This document shows, piece after piece, positions 45,250 to 53,939 of a DNA stretch of 64,000 nucleotides. The notes beneath the pieces are model-generated. The model ran no database searches. It saw nothing but the letters and a program-made list of their open reading frames with translations, and was not told the DNA's origin. The translations under genes and the position numbers were made by a program. How positions within the stretch are numbered: the stretch's first letter is position 1; each line of letters begins with the position of its first letter. Origin of the DNA: Massilia sp. PAMC28688 (GTDB lineage: Bacteria; Pseudomonadota; Gammaproteobacteria; Burkholderiales; Burkholderiaceae_D); NCBI RefSeq assembly GCF_019443445.1, contig NZ_CP080378.1:4464001-4528000 (forward strand), given 5' to 3'.

Positions 45250-47733
45250 ATGCCAGGATTGAATCAGGCGCCTGCATCCGCGCAGGATGCAGCGCAGCCC
45301 ACCATCGATGTACTTGGTGACGCGCTGGCACTCATCGACGAGTCCGGTGTCATCATGCAGGTCAACCGTGCATGGCGCGAGTTTCCCGTGAGCCAAGGCG
45401 CTCCAGCAATCCCGTCACTGCCCGGCACCAGTTATCTGGAAGCATGCGACCGTGCGGGCAGCCAGGGCGCAGTCCATGCCGGCCAGGTGGCAGCGATGGC
45501 CAGGTCTGTCCTCAGTGGCCAGAACCCGCGCGCCGAGATGCATTATGCGTGCGAGCGCTTGGGCCTGACCCAGTGGTACAAGCTGCGCATCGCGCCCGCG
45601 ATGCTGGCAGGTGCGCCGCGCTGGCTCGTGGTGCAGGAGGCGGTGGCCGAACCGTTGGCGGCCGAGCGCCAGCTGCGCCTGCACGAACGGATGCTGGCGT
45701 CGGTGGAACAGGCCGTCATCGTCACCGATCTGTCGGGCGCCATCCTGTTCTGGAACCAGGCAGCCGAGCGCCAGTACGGATGGGCCGCCAGCGAGGTGCT
45801 GGGGCGCGACATCGTCAGCGTGGTGCCGGCCACCACCTCGCAGGCCCAGGCGACCCAAATCATGGAGCGGCTGCAGCAGGGCGAGAGCTGGTCCGGCGAG
45901 TTCCTGGTTCGGCACCGCAGCGGCCGCCAAATGCCGGTGCATGTCACCGACGCCCCCATGCGCGACGAGCGGGGCAGGCTGATGGGCGTGATCGGCATTT
46001 CCACCGATATGACCGAGCAGAAAAAGACTGAAAAGGCCCTGCAGCTGTCCAACATGGTCTATCAGGCCATTGGCGAGGCCATCATGGTGCTCGATATGGC
46101 AGGCCTCGTGGTCGCCATCAATCCGGCGTTTACTGCGTTGACCGGGTTTTCCGAGGCGGAGCTGCTGGGAGTGTCGGCCGATGTGCTGGTCAGTGCGGCC
46201 AATGGCCACTTCATCGGCCCCGACGCCGAGCCGGTACTGTCGCGCACCGGCCACTGGTCCGGGTCGGTGCGCACGCGCAGCAAGAGCGGCGACGATTGCC
46301 ACCTGTGGCTGACGATCGACACCATCTTTGATGCAAATGATCGGGGTAAGCTGCGCATCTGCATGTTTTCCGCCATCACGGACCAAAAGCGGGCCAAGGA
46401 AACCATCTGGCTGCAGGCCAATTACGATGTACTGACCGGCCTGCCCAATCGCAGCATGTTCCGTGACCGGCTCGAACACGAGATCGGCAAGGCCGGACGC
46501 AGCCGCCAGCAACTGGCGCTGCTGTTCATCGACCTGGATCAGTTCAAGGAGGTCAACGATACGCTCGGCCACCACGTTGGCGACGAGTTGCTCAAGGAGG
46601 TGGCGGGCCGCCTGGTGTCGTGCGTGCGCGAAGTCGATACGGTGGCGCGCATCGGCGGCGACGAATTTACCGTCATCATTGGCGAACTGGCCGACCGCGC
46701 CAGCGTGGAACGGATCGCTGGCTGCATCGTGCATGCCATGGCGCAGCCGTTTCACGTCGGCGGCAATCGTCTCCACGTGTCGGCCAGCGTGGGTATCACC
46801 CTGTATCCGGCCGATGCGCGCGACGCGGCGACCCTGATCAAGAATGCGGACCAGGCCATGTACGCCGCCAAAAACCATGGGCGCAACCAGTTCCATTACT
46901 TTACCGAGCGCATGCAGCTTGAAGCGCAGCGCCGCATGCACTTGACCAATGACCTGCGCGGCGCATTGGGCAGGCAGGAACTGGAGCTCGCCTACCAGCC
47001 CATTATCGCCCTCGCCACTGGCGCGCTGCACAAGGCAGAAGCCTTGCTGCGCTGGCGCCATCCAGGGCGCGGCCTGGTCAGCCCGGCGCAATTCATTCCC
47101 GTGGCCGAGCAAAGCGGGATAATCACCAGCATAGGCGAATGGGTGTATCAACGTGCCACCGATCAGGCGCGCCTGTGGCGAGAACAGCGCGATCCCCTGT
47201 TCCAGGTCAGCATCAACCTGTCGCCGGCCCAGCTGCGCCACCGCGGCGGCAGCGCAGCGGCGTTTGTGCGCCACGCCGCCCAGCTGGCGGACCTGGCGGG
47301 CACGCGCGGTGGCTGTGCCATCGTCGAGATTACCGAAGGCTTGCTGCTCGAATCAAACCAGGCCCTGCTCAAGGAGCTGCAAGCCTTGCGCGACGCCGGC
47401 ATCCAGCTGGCCATTGACGACTTTGGCACCGGCTACTCGGCGCTGTCATATCTGCGCACTTTTCGCGTCGACTTCCTCAAGATCGACCAGACCTTTGTCA
47501 CCAATCTCCACCGCGGCTCCGCCGACCTGGCCATGTGCGAGGCCATCATTGCCCTGGCCCACAGGCTCGGTATCAAGGTCATTGCCGAAGGCATCGAACG
47601 ACAGGAACAATGTGATTTGCTGACCCTGGCCGGCTGCGACTATGGCCAGGGCTACCTGTTTGCGCGGCCCCTCACGGCCACGGCCATGGGGGAAATGCTC
47701 GACAGCGCAGCAGACATCGCTGGCCAGGCCTGA
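45250..47733 (+). CDS. PAS-PAS-PAS-GGDEF-EAL cyclic-di-GMP regulator
   Basis: The 827 aa cytoplasmic protein combines PAS-type sensor modules (residues about 20-130, 150-265 with TDLSGAILFWNQAAERQYGW, and 270-390 with NPAFTALTGFSEAELLG), a GGDEF domain (about 395-560, RIGGDEF at 466) and an EAL domain (about 570-820). Both output motifs appear intact: GGDEF for diguanylate cyclase, and EALLRW at about 594 with VEITEG, IDDFGTGYS, KIDQTFV and AEGIE for c-di-GMP phosphodiesterase. Which activity dominates cannot be told. No membrane segment is seen. c-di-GMP control of the exopolysaccharide locus on the same chromosome is possible. Confidence 0.94.
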   Translation: MPGLNQAPASAQDAAQPTIDVLGDALALIDESGVIMQVNRAWREFPVSQGAPAIPSLPGTSYLEACDRAGSQGAVHAGQVAAMARSVLSGQNPRAEMHYACERLGLTQWYKLRIAPAMLAGAPRWLVVQEAVAEPLAAERQLRLHERMLASVEQAVIVTDLSGAILFWNQAAERQYGWAASEVLGRDIVSVVPATTSQAQATQIMERLQQGESWSGEFLVRHRSGRQMPVHVTDAPMRDERGRLMGVIGISTDMTEQKKTEKALQLSNMVYQAIGEAIMVLDMAGLVVAINPAFTALTGFSEAELLGVSADVLVSAANGHFIGPDAEPVLSRTGHWSGSVRTRSKSGDDCHLWLTIDTIFDANDRGKLRICMFSAITDQKRAKETIWLQANYDVLTGLPNRSMFRDRLEHEIGKAGRSRQQLALLFIDLDQFKEVNDTLGHHVGDELLKEVAGRLVSCVREVDTVARIGGDEFTVIIGELADRASVERIAGCIVHAMAQPFHVGGNRLHVSASVGITLYPADARDAATLIKNADQAMYAAKNHGRNQFHYFTERMQLEAQRRMHLTNDLRGALGRQELELAYQPIIALATGALHKAEALLRWRHPGRGLVSPAQFIPVAEQSGIITSIGEWVYQRATDQARLWREQRDPLFQVSINLSPAQLRHRGGSAAAFVRHAAQLADLAGTRGGCAIVEITEGLLLESNQALLKELQALRDAGIQLAIDDFGTGYSALSYLRTFRVDFLKIDQTFVTNLHRGSADLAMCEAIIALAHRLGIKVIAEGIERQEQCDLLTLAGCDYGQGYLFARPLTATAMGEMLDSAADIAGQA

Positions 47734-47895
47734 TCCGGTCCGCTGCCCGGGCGCCTGCGCGCCGCGTATCTGATCCGGGTGGCATCGCGCGCACGAGCGG
47801 CGTATGCTGTTGCCTGAAGGGCTGGCGCTGTGCGCCGATGCGGCCCTGGCCATGCGTCAGTGCGCCTGGCACCGACTGCTAATGAGGAGCTGATT

Positions 47896-48111
47896 ATGAG
47901 ACACCATGTTGACTCTGCCGCCCCAGCGGGCTGGCCGGACGTGCGCCAATGGGTTGCAGCGGCCGCCTTCCTGCTGCTGGCGGCCTACCTGTGGTTCGCG
48001 CACGAAGCTTACCTGTTTGCCTTGCTGCCGCTGGCACTGGGGCTGGTCTGTCCGCTGGTCCATTTGTTTCATCGCGGCCACGGCAGCCGCGAGGGCGGTA
48101 GACAGCCGTAG
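47896..48111 (+). CDS. DUF2933 family small membrane protein
   Basis: The 71 aa product begins at an ATG with GAGGAGC upstream. It has two adjacent hydrophobic segments (WVAAAAFLLLAAYLWFA and LFALLPLALGLVCPLVHLF) followed by HRGHG, the DUF2933 pattern of small inner-membrane proteins. Function unknown. It lies between the c-di-GMP regulator and the convergent universal stress gene. Confidence 0.8.
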   Translation: MRHHVDSAAPAGWPDVRQWVAAAAFLLLAAYLWFAHEAYLFALLPLALGLVCPLVHLFHRGHGSREGGRQP

Positions 48112-48212
48112 CAGCGCCCGTGCGCAGGGATGGGCGCGGGTCAGGACCGCCAGCTGGCCGCAGCGGAGCAGGCCGCCAGCCGCGCGCAAGATGGGGGCAC
48201 AGGTGCCAGGAG

Positions 48213-49016
48213 CTAGTGTGCCATCCAGAGCGCCACCGGCGCCCGTTTGAGCGCCGTGCGGGTAACACCGCCGAGCACCCATTCGCGCAGCCGGGAGCGC
48301 CCAAAGGCGCCCATGACGATGAGGTCGGACTGGGTGCGTGTGGCGTACGACAGCAGCTCGGCACCATTGTCGGTGGTGCCACGGCGCGCCTCGAGGTCGA
48401 CCTTGACGCCGTGGCGTGCCAGGTACAGTGCCATGTCGCCACCGGGCTGCTCGCCGTGGGTGGCGCCGTTATCGTCATTGACCAGCACCAGCAGGTGCAC
48501 GCGCACGGCGCGCCGCAGCAGCGCAATGGCAGACGTGATGGCGCGCACCGCCTGCGCACTGCCGTTCCAGGCCACCGTCACCGTCCGGCCCACCTCGCCG
48601 GTGGCGGCCGGGGGCAGCACCAGCACCGGCCGGGCGCTGTTCAGGACGAGGTAGGGGACGTCACGCGCATCCTGACCAACGACCAGCAGGTCGGCATAGC
48701 GGGCTTGCAGGCACAGCCCGGTTTCAGTGTCGTCATCGAGGCGGCGCCGCTCGTACGAGGCCAGGCCAAGCGCGCGCACCCACTCTTCAAAGCGGTCGAG
48801 CGCGCGGTCGGCATGGGCATGCAGCTCTTCAGTGGGAACCACGACCGGCGGCGCCCCCGCATCCATGGGGGAAAGCGGCAAGTGGTAGGCTGCCAGGCCA
48901 GTCAGGGCGCTGCCCACCAAGTGGGCCTCTTGCGCCAGCGCCAGGCGGGCCGCCACTTCCACCCGGTTTTGGGCGTGGGCACTGCCGTCCACATGGACGA
49001 GAATGGTTTTGTACAT
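48213..49016 (-). CDS. Tandem universal stress protein (UspA family)
   Basis: The 267 aa cytoplasmic protein has two UspA domains, beginning YKTILVHVDGSAHAQNR (residues 2-18) and again about 145-265. The second domain ends with IVMGAFGRSRLREWVLGGVTRTAL, the ATP-binding G-x2-G-x9-G-[ST]-like motif (G.FGRS..R). The ATG at 49016 (MYKTIL) is the natural start; an in-frame upstream extension would overlap the promoter. A perfect FNR box lies 61 bp upstream, consistent with induction under low oxygen, as for other FNR-linked universal stress proteins. Confidence 0.93.
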   Translation of the reverse strand: MYKTILVHVDGSAHAQNRVEVAARLALAQEAHLVGSALTGLAAYHLPLSPMDAGAPPVVVPTEELHAHADRALDRFEEWVRALGLASYERRRLDDDTETGLCLQARYADLLVVGQDARDVPYLVLNSARPVLVLPPAATGEVGRTVTVAWNGSAQAVRAITSAIALLRRAVRVHLLVLVNDDNGATHGEQPGGDMALYLARHGVKVDLEARRGTTDNGAELLSYATRTQSDLIVMGAFGRSRLREWVLGGVTRTALKRAPVALWMAH

Positions 49017-49047
49017 GGTCCGCTCCTGGTGGGTGGTCAATGCTGCT

Positions 49048-49090
49048 ACTGTACGCCTCAACCATATTGAAAAAGTTTGATTTGCATCAA
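49048..49090 (-). promoter_or_regulatory. Class II FNR/Anr promoter of the universal stress protein gene
   Basis: TTGATTTGCATCAA (49077-49090) is a perfect FNR box. On the minus strand the hexamer TACAGT (49053-49048) begins 23 nt downstream of the box, as expected when FNR binds around -41.5. The Hsp20 gene on the other side could also use the palindrome, but the -10 supports the minus direction. The rest of 49017-49421 shows no gene. Confidence 0.85.
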
Positions 49091-49421
49091 AATCACCGAA
49101 TTTTGCCACGCGGCGCCCCGTACCGTACGGCCGGATTGCCTGCGCAATTTCGCGCAATTCTTTTCGGTGTCACCGGGCCGTCTGGCGGCAGCGGCGCTGC
49201 AACACCCAGGCGCTTGCCCGCGCTGCGACGCTGACCGCCGTGCAGCGCTTGTTGGCCTGTCGGCCGTCCCGGCGATGTCAGGGCGTTGGCGAGGCTCGGC
49301 ACCTGCGCGCGATTGATGCACCGCATAAGTGGTGACAGTCACGCGCCTAAGATCGTCGGCTAGAGGGCCGGCCGCGGGGCGGCAGGCGCCATTGTTGCAA
49401 CCTTCCATCAGGAGACCCATC

Positions 49422-49865
49422 ATGGCAGGCAGCTTACAGCGGTTTGATCCGCAGGGAAATGTTTCACACTTTGACCCAATGCGGGGTCTTGGCAGCATGT
49501 TCGACCTTTTCGATTTCATGCGTCCCGGTCGCATGTCCGGCATGGACCAGCTACGCATTGATGTCAACGAAACCGACGAAGCTTATCTGGTCAAGGCAGA
49601 GATGCCCGGTTTTAAGAAGGAGGACATTAAGGTTGCCATCAATGGCGACCAGGTGTCCATCAGCGGCGAGCGCAGTACCGACCAGGAGCGCAAGGAAGGC
49701 AATGTGGTGTGCCGCGAGCGCTACCAGGGCAGCCAGTACCGTAGTTTTACTTTGCCGCAGCTTGTTGACGAGGAGAAGGCCAGTGCCACCTGCACCGACG
49801 GCGTGCTCGAACTCACCCTGCCCAAGAAGGCCGGTAGCGGTGCGAGGCAACTGCCCGTGCAGTAG
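49422..49865 (+). CDS. Small heat-shock protein, Hsp20/alpha-crystallin family
   Basis: The 147 aa holdase chaperone has an alpha-crystallin domain at about residues 45-135: IDVNETDEAYLVKAEMPGFKKEDIKVAI (in parts), VSISGERS, the family R-S-F-T-LP (YRSFTLPQLVD) and the terminal strand GVLELTLPKK. The start is an ATG with AGGAG 6-10 bases upstream. It diverges from the FNR-controlled universal stress gene; both are commonly co-induced in oxygen- or heat-stressed betaproteobacteria. Confidence 0.94.
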   Translation: MAGSLQRFDPQGNVSHFDPMRGLGSMFDLFDFMRPGRMSGMDQLRIDVNETDEAYLVKAEMPGFKKEDIKVAINGDQVSISGERSTDQERKEGNVVCRERYQGSQYRSFTLPQLVDEEKASATCTDGVLELTLPKKAGSGARQLPVQ

Positions 49866-50288
49866 GTGCCACAGCACGGAAAAGGCGGCTGCCTGCTTAT
49901 GGCGGCCGTCCACCGGCCAGGCCATATCTGCTTACAAAGCGCCTCCAGCCGGGCCGCGCACCGCTACCCGGCGGGATAGATCAAACTGTCGACTGGCGAT
50001 GATGCGACCCCTTCTATATAAGGTTGAAGTTACCCCTTGGACTGGTGGCGCACCCATGTTCCCCACACGGGCCCGGATCGTGCAGCATTTTGCGCGCCCT
50101 CAATTCTTCTCTGGGTCGCGGCATGCGCAAATGCTGCAGCGAGCTCTCCTTTCCTGACCTGGAGCGCAGCGTAGCACCCATCGACGTTGATGCCGCACTG
50201 AACAGGGTAGGCAGCGTGCTCCTAGAGTGTGCTGGTAGGGCCGGCTTTTCGCCGGTTCCACTTTTGCACATCGGATGAAGGAGCAAAA
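49866..50288. other. 423 bp between hsp20 and the HAF protein without supported gene
   Basis: An 84-codon plus frame (50024-50278) lacks a ribosome-binding site and any recognisable motif. An AT-rich TTCTATATAAGG lies at about 50013-50024. No FNR box is present. The region probably carries the promoter of the HAF-repeat lipoprotein gene. Confidence 0.5.
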
Positions 50289-51965
50289 ATGAATACCAAC
50301 AATAAAAAGCGCGCGCGCCAAGCCTTGACCGGGCGCAGCGTGCTCGCCTGCATGGGCTGCATGCTCGCCGCCTGCGGCGGCGGGTCCGGTGTGCCCGCCG
50401 CTGACGGCCCGGCGGGAAAGGCGCCGCTTGCGGCGGCAGCGGCCCCTGCCAGCGTTCCTGGCTGGCCTGATGGCACCGCGGTCACCGACATCGGTTTTGC
50501 CGCCTCGCACCAGCCCCGGCCAGCAGTGGCCGCCGTTGTTGCCGGCTCCGCCGTGCAAGCCATGCATGCGGCCGGCGCGCCAAGGTATGCCATCATCAAC
50601 CTCGGGCCCGGTCTGTACGCCGGCTTGACCGATATTAATAACAAGGACCAGGTGGTGATGTCGCTCGAAAATGCAGCCGGCTATCGCTCCTATTTTTTCA
50701 ATGGCCAGACGGTACGCGATATCGGGACCCTGGGCGGACCCTACGCATTCGCCTCCTCACTCAATGACGCCGGCCAGGTGACGGGCTCGGCTTCGTATGC
50801 CGGTGCCGAATTTTCCCGCGCCTTCCTGTGGAGCGAAACGGCCGGCATGCGCGACCTGGGGGTGATCGGGGGTAGCTCCTCCTACGGCAGCGACATCAAC
50901 GAATACGGCCTGGTGGCGGGTTACTCCACTACCCAAGCCGGTGACCAGTTCACGCGCCACGCATTCGGCTGGCGCGCCGCCGGCGGCATGCGCGACCTGG
51001 GCGTGCTGCCCGGTGCCGCCACCTCCACCGGTCTGGCCGTCAACGACAGCGGCATGGTGGTGGGTTACTCCGACAGCACCGCCTTTGCCTGGACCAGCGC
51101 CACCGGCATGCAGGCCATCGGGCCCGATGCCGAGGCCACGCTGGTCAACGACCAGGGCCAGGTGGCCGGTGCAATGGCCCTGTCTCAGACGACCGGCCGG
51201 CGTGCCTTTGTCTGGAACCGCGACACGGGCCTGCTGGATATCGGCACCCTCGGTGGCGCCCAGACCGAGGTGGCGGCAATGAACGCCGGCGGCCAGGTAG
51301 TGGGGTTCTCGTTCACGGGCGATCCCGGCGGCGGCGCCATTCACGCCATGTCCTGGACCAGGTCCGGCGGCATGCGCGACCTGGGCACGCTGGGGGGCGG
51401 CTTTTCGACGGCCCAGGCCGTCAACGACAACGGCATCGTGGTGGGGCAGTCGCTCTACCGCAACGACATCGAGCAGGAGCACGCCTTTGTCTGGAGCCCG
51501 GCCGCTGGCATGCTGGACCTGAACCGGCACCTGGTGCGCGCCCCCGCCGGCCTCGAACTGTACGGCGCGCTGGCCATCTCCAACCTGGGCGCCATTGTCG
51601 CCAATTCCAACGCCGGCCTGGTGCTGCTCAAGCCCGGTCTGGTCGGCACCAGCGCCCCAGTCATCGGCCCGATCACCAGCAGCGAGCCGGTGCGGCCTGG
51701 CCGCGCGGTGACTTTCGCCGCCAGCTTCACCGACCACAATACCAGCGAGCACCACCGCGCTACCTGGTACTGGGGCGGCGGCTGCAGGTCCGGACCGGGC
51801 ACGATCACGCAAGCGAACGGCAGCGGCCGGGTAACCGGCGTCCATGTCTGGTGCCGGGCCGGTACCTACTGGGTGACCCTGACCGTCACCGACAGCGGCG
51901 GGCGCCGCAGTACGGTGGCACGCAAGGTGACGGTGGGCGCCGCGGCCAAGGTGCGGCACCATTGA
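50289..51965 (+). CDS. HAF-repeat lipoprotein with PKD-like C-terminal domain
   Basis: The 558 aa product begins at an ATG with GAAGGAG upstream, has a lipobox MLAACGGG (Cys about 29) and an Ala/Pro linker to about residue 90. It then carries about seven HAF-type repeats of some 45 residues, each with a HAF/FVW core such as RAFLWSETAGMRDLGVIGG, RHAFGWRAAGGMRDLGVLPG and MSWTRSGGMRDLGTLGG, alternating with INEYGLVAGYS / VNDNGIVVGQS. Residues about 455-550 form a PKD-like Ig domain (VTFAASFTDHN, CRAGTYWVTLTVTDSGG) with two Cys. It is probably a surface-exposed, beta-propeller-like lipoprotein of unknown ligand. Confidence 0.88.
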   Translation: MNTNNKKRARQALTGRSVLACMGCMLAACGGGSGVPAADGPAGKAPLAAAAAPASVPGWPDGTAVTDIGFAASHQPRPAVAAVVAGSAVQAMHAAGAPRYAIINLGPGLYAGLTDINNKDQVVMSLENAAGYRSYFFNGQTVRDIGTLGGPYAFASSLNDAGQVTGSASYAGAEFSRAFLWSETAGMRDLGVIGGSSSYGSDINEYGLVAGYSTTQAGDQFTRHAFGWRAAGGMRDLGVLPGAATSTGLAVNDSGMVVGYSDSTAFAWTSATGMQAIGPDAEATLVNDQGQVAGAMALSQTTGRRAFVWNRDTGLLDIGTLGGAQTEVAAMNAGGQVVGFSFTGDPGGGAIHAMSWTRSGGMRDLGTLGGGFSTAQAVNDNGIVVGQSLYRNDIEQEHAFVWSPAAGMLDLNRHLVRAPAGLELYGALAISNLGAIVANSNAGLVLLKPGLVGTSAPVIGPITSSEPVRPGRAVTFAASFTDHNTSEHHRATWYWGGGCRSGPGTITQANGSGRVTGVHVWCRAGTYWVTLTVTDSGGRRSTVARKVTVGAAAKVRHH

Positions 51966-52084
51966 CCCGGGCGAGGTGGCGGCCAATGGTCCATCATCAA
52001 GTCGCTAGCACTGCCTATTCTTCGCCGTTTTGATTTGCGCCGGTTCATTGATATTGCCGATACACACTGTGCAGAAGGCCTGCG

Positions 52085-52321
52085 ATCAAACTGCAGTTTC
52101 TTGGCGCGACGGGCACCGTGACAGGATCGAAGTGCCTGTTGGCGCAGGCGCACTTCCAACGCGCGCAGGGGCGCACCTTCATCACCCTTGGCGCGCCGGC
52201 CGCGGCCGCGGCGCTGCGGCGCCGTATCGCCGCAGAGCCCGGCTGGGCATGCGAGGTATCGGACTGTCTCGACGAGGTGCAGTGGGCCGGCCACGCTGCG
52301 CATGCGGCGCCTGGGCATTGA
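52085..52321 (+). pseudogene. Remnant of an MBL-fold/beta-CASP RNA-hydrolase-like gene
   Basis: A single frame joins the N-terminal signature KLQFLGATGTVTGSKCLL, the start of COG1236-type metallo-beta-lactamase exonucleases, directly to the family's C-terminal end GRTFITLGAPAAAAALRRRI followed by AAEPGW and LDEVQ. Roughly 400 residues in between, including the HxHxDH metal site, are missing. The expected ATG before KLQF is ATC (52085-52087), preceded by AGAAGG at normal spacing. The usual THGEP near the C-terminus is TLGAP. Half FNR sites (TTGAT at 52030 and 52048) precede it. These traits indicate a decayed gene with an internal deletion. Confidence 0.78.
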
Positions 52322-52629
52322 TACTTGCCGGGAACCGGTGGCCTATCTGCGCGCCGACAGCGAAGTGTGCCGCTCGGAAGGCTTTGGCGCCCGCGCCCGC
52401 ATTGCCCTGAACCGCGGTAGGCGCCAGGTTGTCGCCACCGTCAATGTGGTGGCCGCGCCGCTCCTGGAGGAGCATGAGATCGGTTTGTCCGAGGCGGCCT
52501 GGCACGCGCTGGAAGGCGAGCCGGGCGCTGCCGTACTGGTGGCCCATCCTGCACCCTTGCAATCGTTTGCCGCCGTGCGCGCCAAGATTTACGGCCGTCC
52601 CTTTTCCGCCGCCGCGCTGGGGCGCGATT
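52302..52629 (+). pseudogene. 5' remnant of a thymidine-phosphorylase-family gene
   Basis: The frame from ATG 52302 encodes MRRLGIDTCREPVAYLRADS, then VCRSEGFGARARI, VVATVNVVAAPLL and SEAAW, ending VRAKIYGRPFSAAALG. This is the N-terminal domain of the archaeal/Legionella-type AMP/thymidine phosphorylase family (about 500 aa), of which only about 110 residues remain. After 52629 similarity stops and the frame continues without a stop through an FNR box into ackA. An MBL hydrolase, a thymidine-phosphorylase-like enzyme and ackA/xfp as neighbours would form an FNR-type operon that has partly decayed here. Confidence 0.72.
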
Positions 52630-52672
52630 TTGATGTGGATCAAGGATCAGCGCCCGCGCGCAGTCCTATCAT
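52630..52672 (+). promoter_or_regulatory. Class II FNR/Anr promoter of ackA-xfp
   Basis: TTGATGTGGATCAA (52630-52643) is a perfect FNR box; TATCAT (52667-52672) follows 23 nt later as the -10. The predicted start is about 52678, some 44 nt before the ackA ATG. The box lies just past the end of recognisable thymidine-phosphorylase sequence. Confidence 0.88.
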
Positions 52673-52721
52673 GGCCCATGAGCGGACCCTGCGCCGCGCG
52701 CTTGCCCAGCAAAGGACAGCC

Positions 52722-53939
52722 ATGCCCATGCTTCAATCCCATCAGCTCCTGGTCATCAATGCCGGGTCCTCGAGCATCAAGTTTGCCCTGTACGCGGCGC
52801 CGCAGGGGGCGCGGCCACTGTGGCGCGGCGCCATTACCGACATTGGCGGCAGCGCCAGCACGCTGGCGGTGGAAGGCCCGCCGGGCTTGTCCTGCAGCCG
52901 CCGCTTTCCCATTCCCGAATCCGTCACGGCCGCCCAGGTACTGCGCGACTGGCTGCTCGACCACCTGGCGCCGCCGGCGCTGCAGGCAATTGCCTACCGC
53001 GTCGTCTACGGCGGCCCGGCCTGCTGCGCCGTGCGCGCCATCGACAGCGCGCTGCTGGCAGAGCTGTACCAGGGCGCCTCGTGCCAGCCCGAGCACCTGC
53101 CGCAGGAACTGCACCTGATTGAAATGCTCCGGCGCGACTTTCCGGCGGCGGCGCACCTGGCCTGCTTCGACAGCAGCTTTCATGCCACCATGCCGCTGCG
53201 CGCGGCCATGCTGCCGATCCCGCGCCACTACCATGCGCGCGGAGTGCGCCGCTACGGCTTCCATGGCCTCTCGTGCGCCTGGCTGATGCGCGAACTGGCG
53301 CGCGTGGCTGGGCCGCAGGCGGCCAGCGGCAAGACCGTGATCGCCCACCTGGGCGGCGGCGCCAGCGTCACGGCGGTGCAAGACGGGCGCAGCTGCGATA
53401 CCACCATGGGCCTCACGCCCGCCGGGGGCATCATGAGCGGCACCCGTTCCGGCGACCTCGACCCGGGCCTGGGCTGGTACCTGTCCAGGCGCGAGCAGAT
53501 GACCGTGGCCGGGTTCCAGCGCATGGTCAACCAGGAGTCCGGCCTGCTCGGCATTTCCGGCACCAGCGGCAACCTGCGTACGCTGCTCGCGCTGCAAGAG
53601 AGCGACAGCCGCGCGGACGAGGCGGTGGACATGTTCTGCTACCAGGTGCGCAAGGCGATCTGGGCCATGGCCGGGGCCATGGATGGCATCGATACCCTGA
53701 TTTTTTCCGGCGGCATCGGCGCCCACGCCGGCCCCGTGCGCGAGCGCATCTGCGCCGGCCTGGGCAGCTTGGGCGTGACCCTGGCGGCGCCAGGGCAGCC
53801 CGGCGGCGAGCTGGTGTCGGCGGCCACCAGCGCCGTGGCCGTGTGGGTCATGGAAAGCAACGAAGAAGCCATCATCGCCGAACAGGCACACGCGTGGCTG
53901 GGCCTGCCAGCGGCGCAAGGGGAGCCATCACATGCGTGA
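52722..53939 (+). CDS. ackA: Acetate kinase AckA
   Basis: The 405 aa acetate kinase converts acetyl phosphate and ADP to acetate and ATP. It has [17 protein letters not shown] (residues about 6-22), VYGGP with the substrate side, [11 protein letters not shown] (about 145-155), [33 protein letters not shown] (in parts, about 205-230), TRSGDLDPG and [11 protein letters not shown] near 330. The ATG at 52722 has AAAGGA 6 bases upstream; a second ATG at 52728 is possible. The upstream in-frame thymidine-phosphorylase remnant is excluded because the FNR promoter lies between them. It overlaps xfp by 8 bp. Confidence 0.95.
   Translation: MPMLQSHQLLVINAGSSSIKFALYAAPQGARPLWRGAITDIGGSASTLAVEGPPGLSCSRRFPIPESVTAAQVLRDWLLDHLAPPALQAIAYRVVYGGPACCAVRAIDSALLAELYQGASCQPEHLPQELHLIEMLRRDFPAAAHLACFDSSFHATMPLRAAMLPIPRHYHARGVRRYGFHGLSCAWLMRELARVAGPQAASGKTVIAHLGGGASVTAVQDGRSCDTTMGLTPAGGIMSGTRSGDLDPGLGWYLSRREQMTVAGFQRMVNQESGLLGISGTSGNLRTLLALQESDSRADEAVDMFCYQVRKAIWAMAGAMDGIDTLIFSGGIGAHAGPVRERICAGLGSLGVTLAAPGQPGGELVSAATSAVAVWVMESNEEAIIAEQAHAWLGLPAAQGEPSHA

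Noticed and set aside
50024..50278. 84 aa frame before the HAF gene
   Set aside because: No ribosome-binding site, no recognisable domain; probably part of the leader region.
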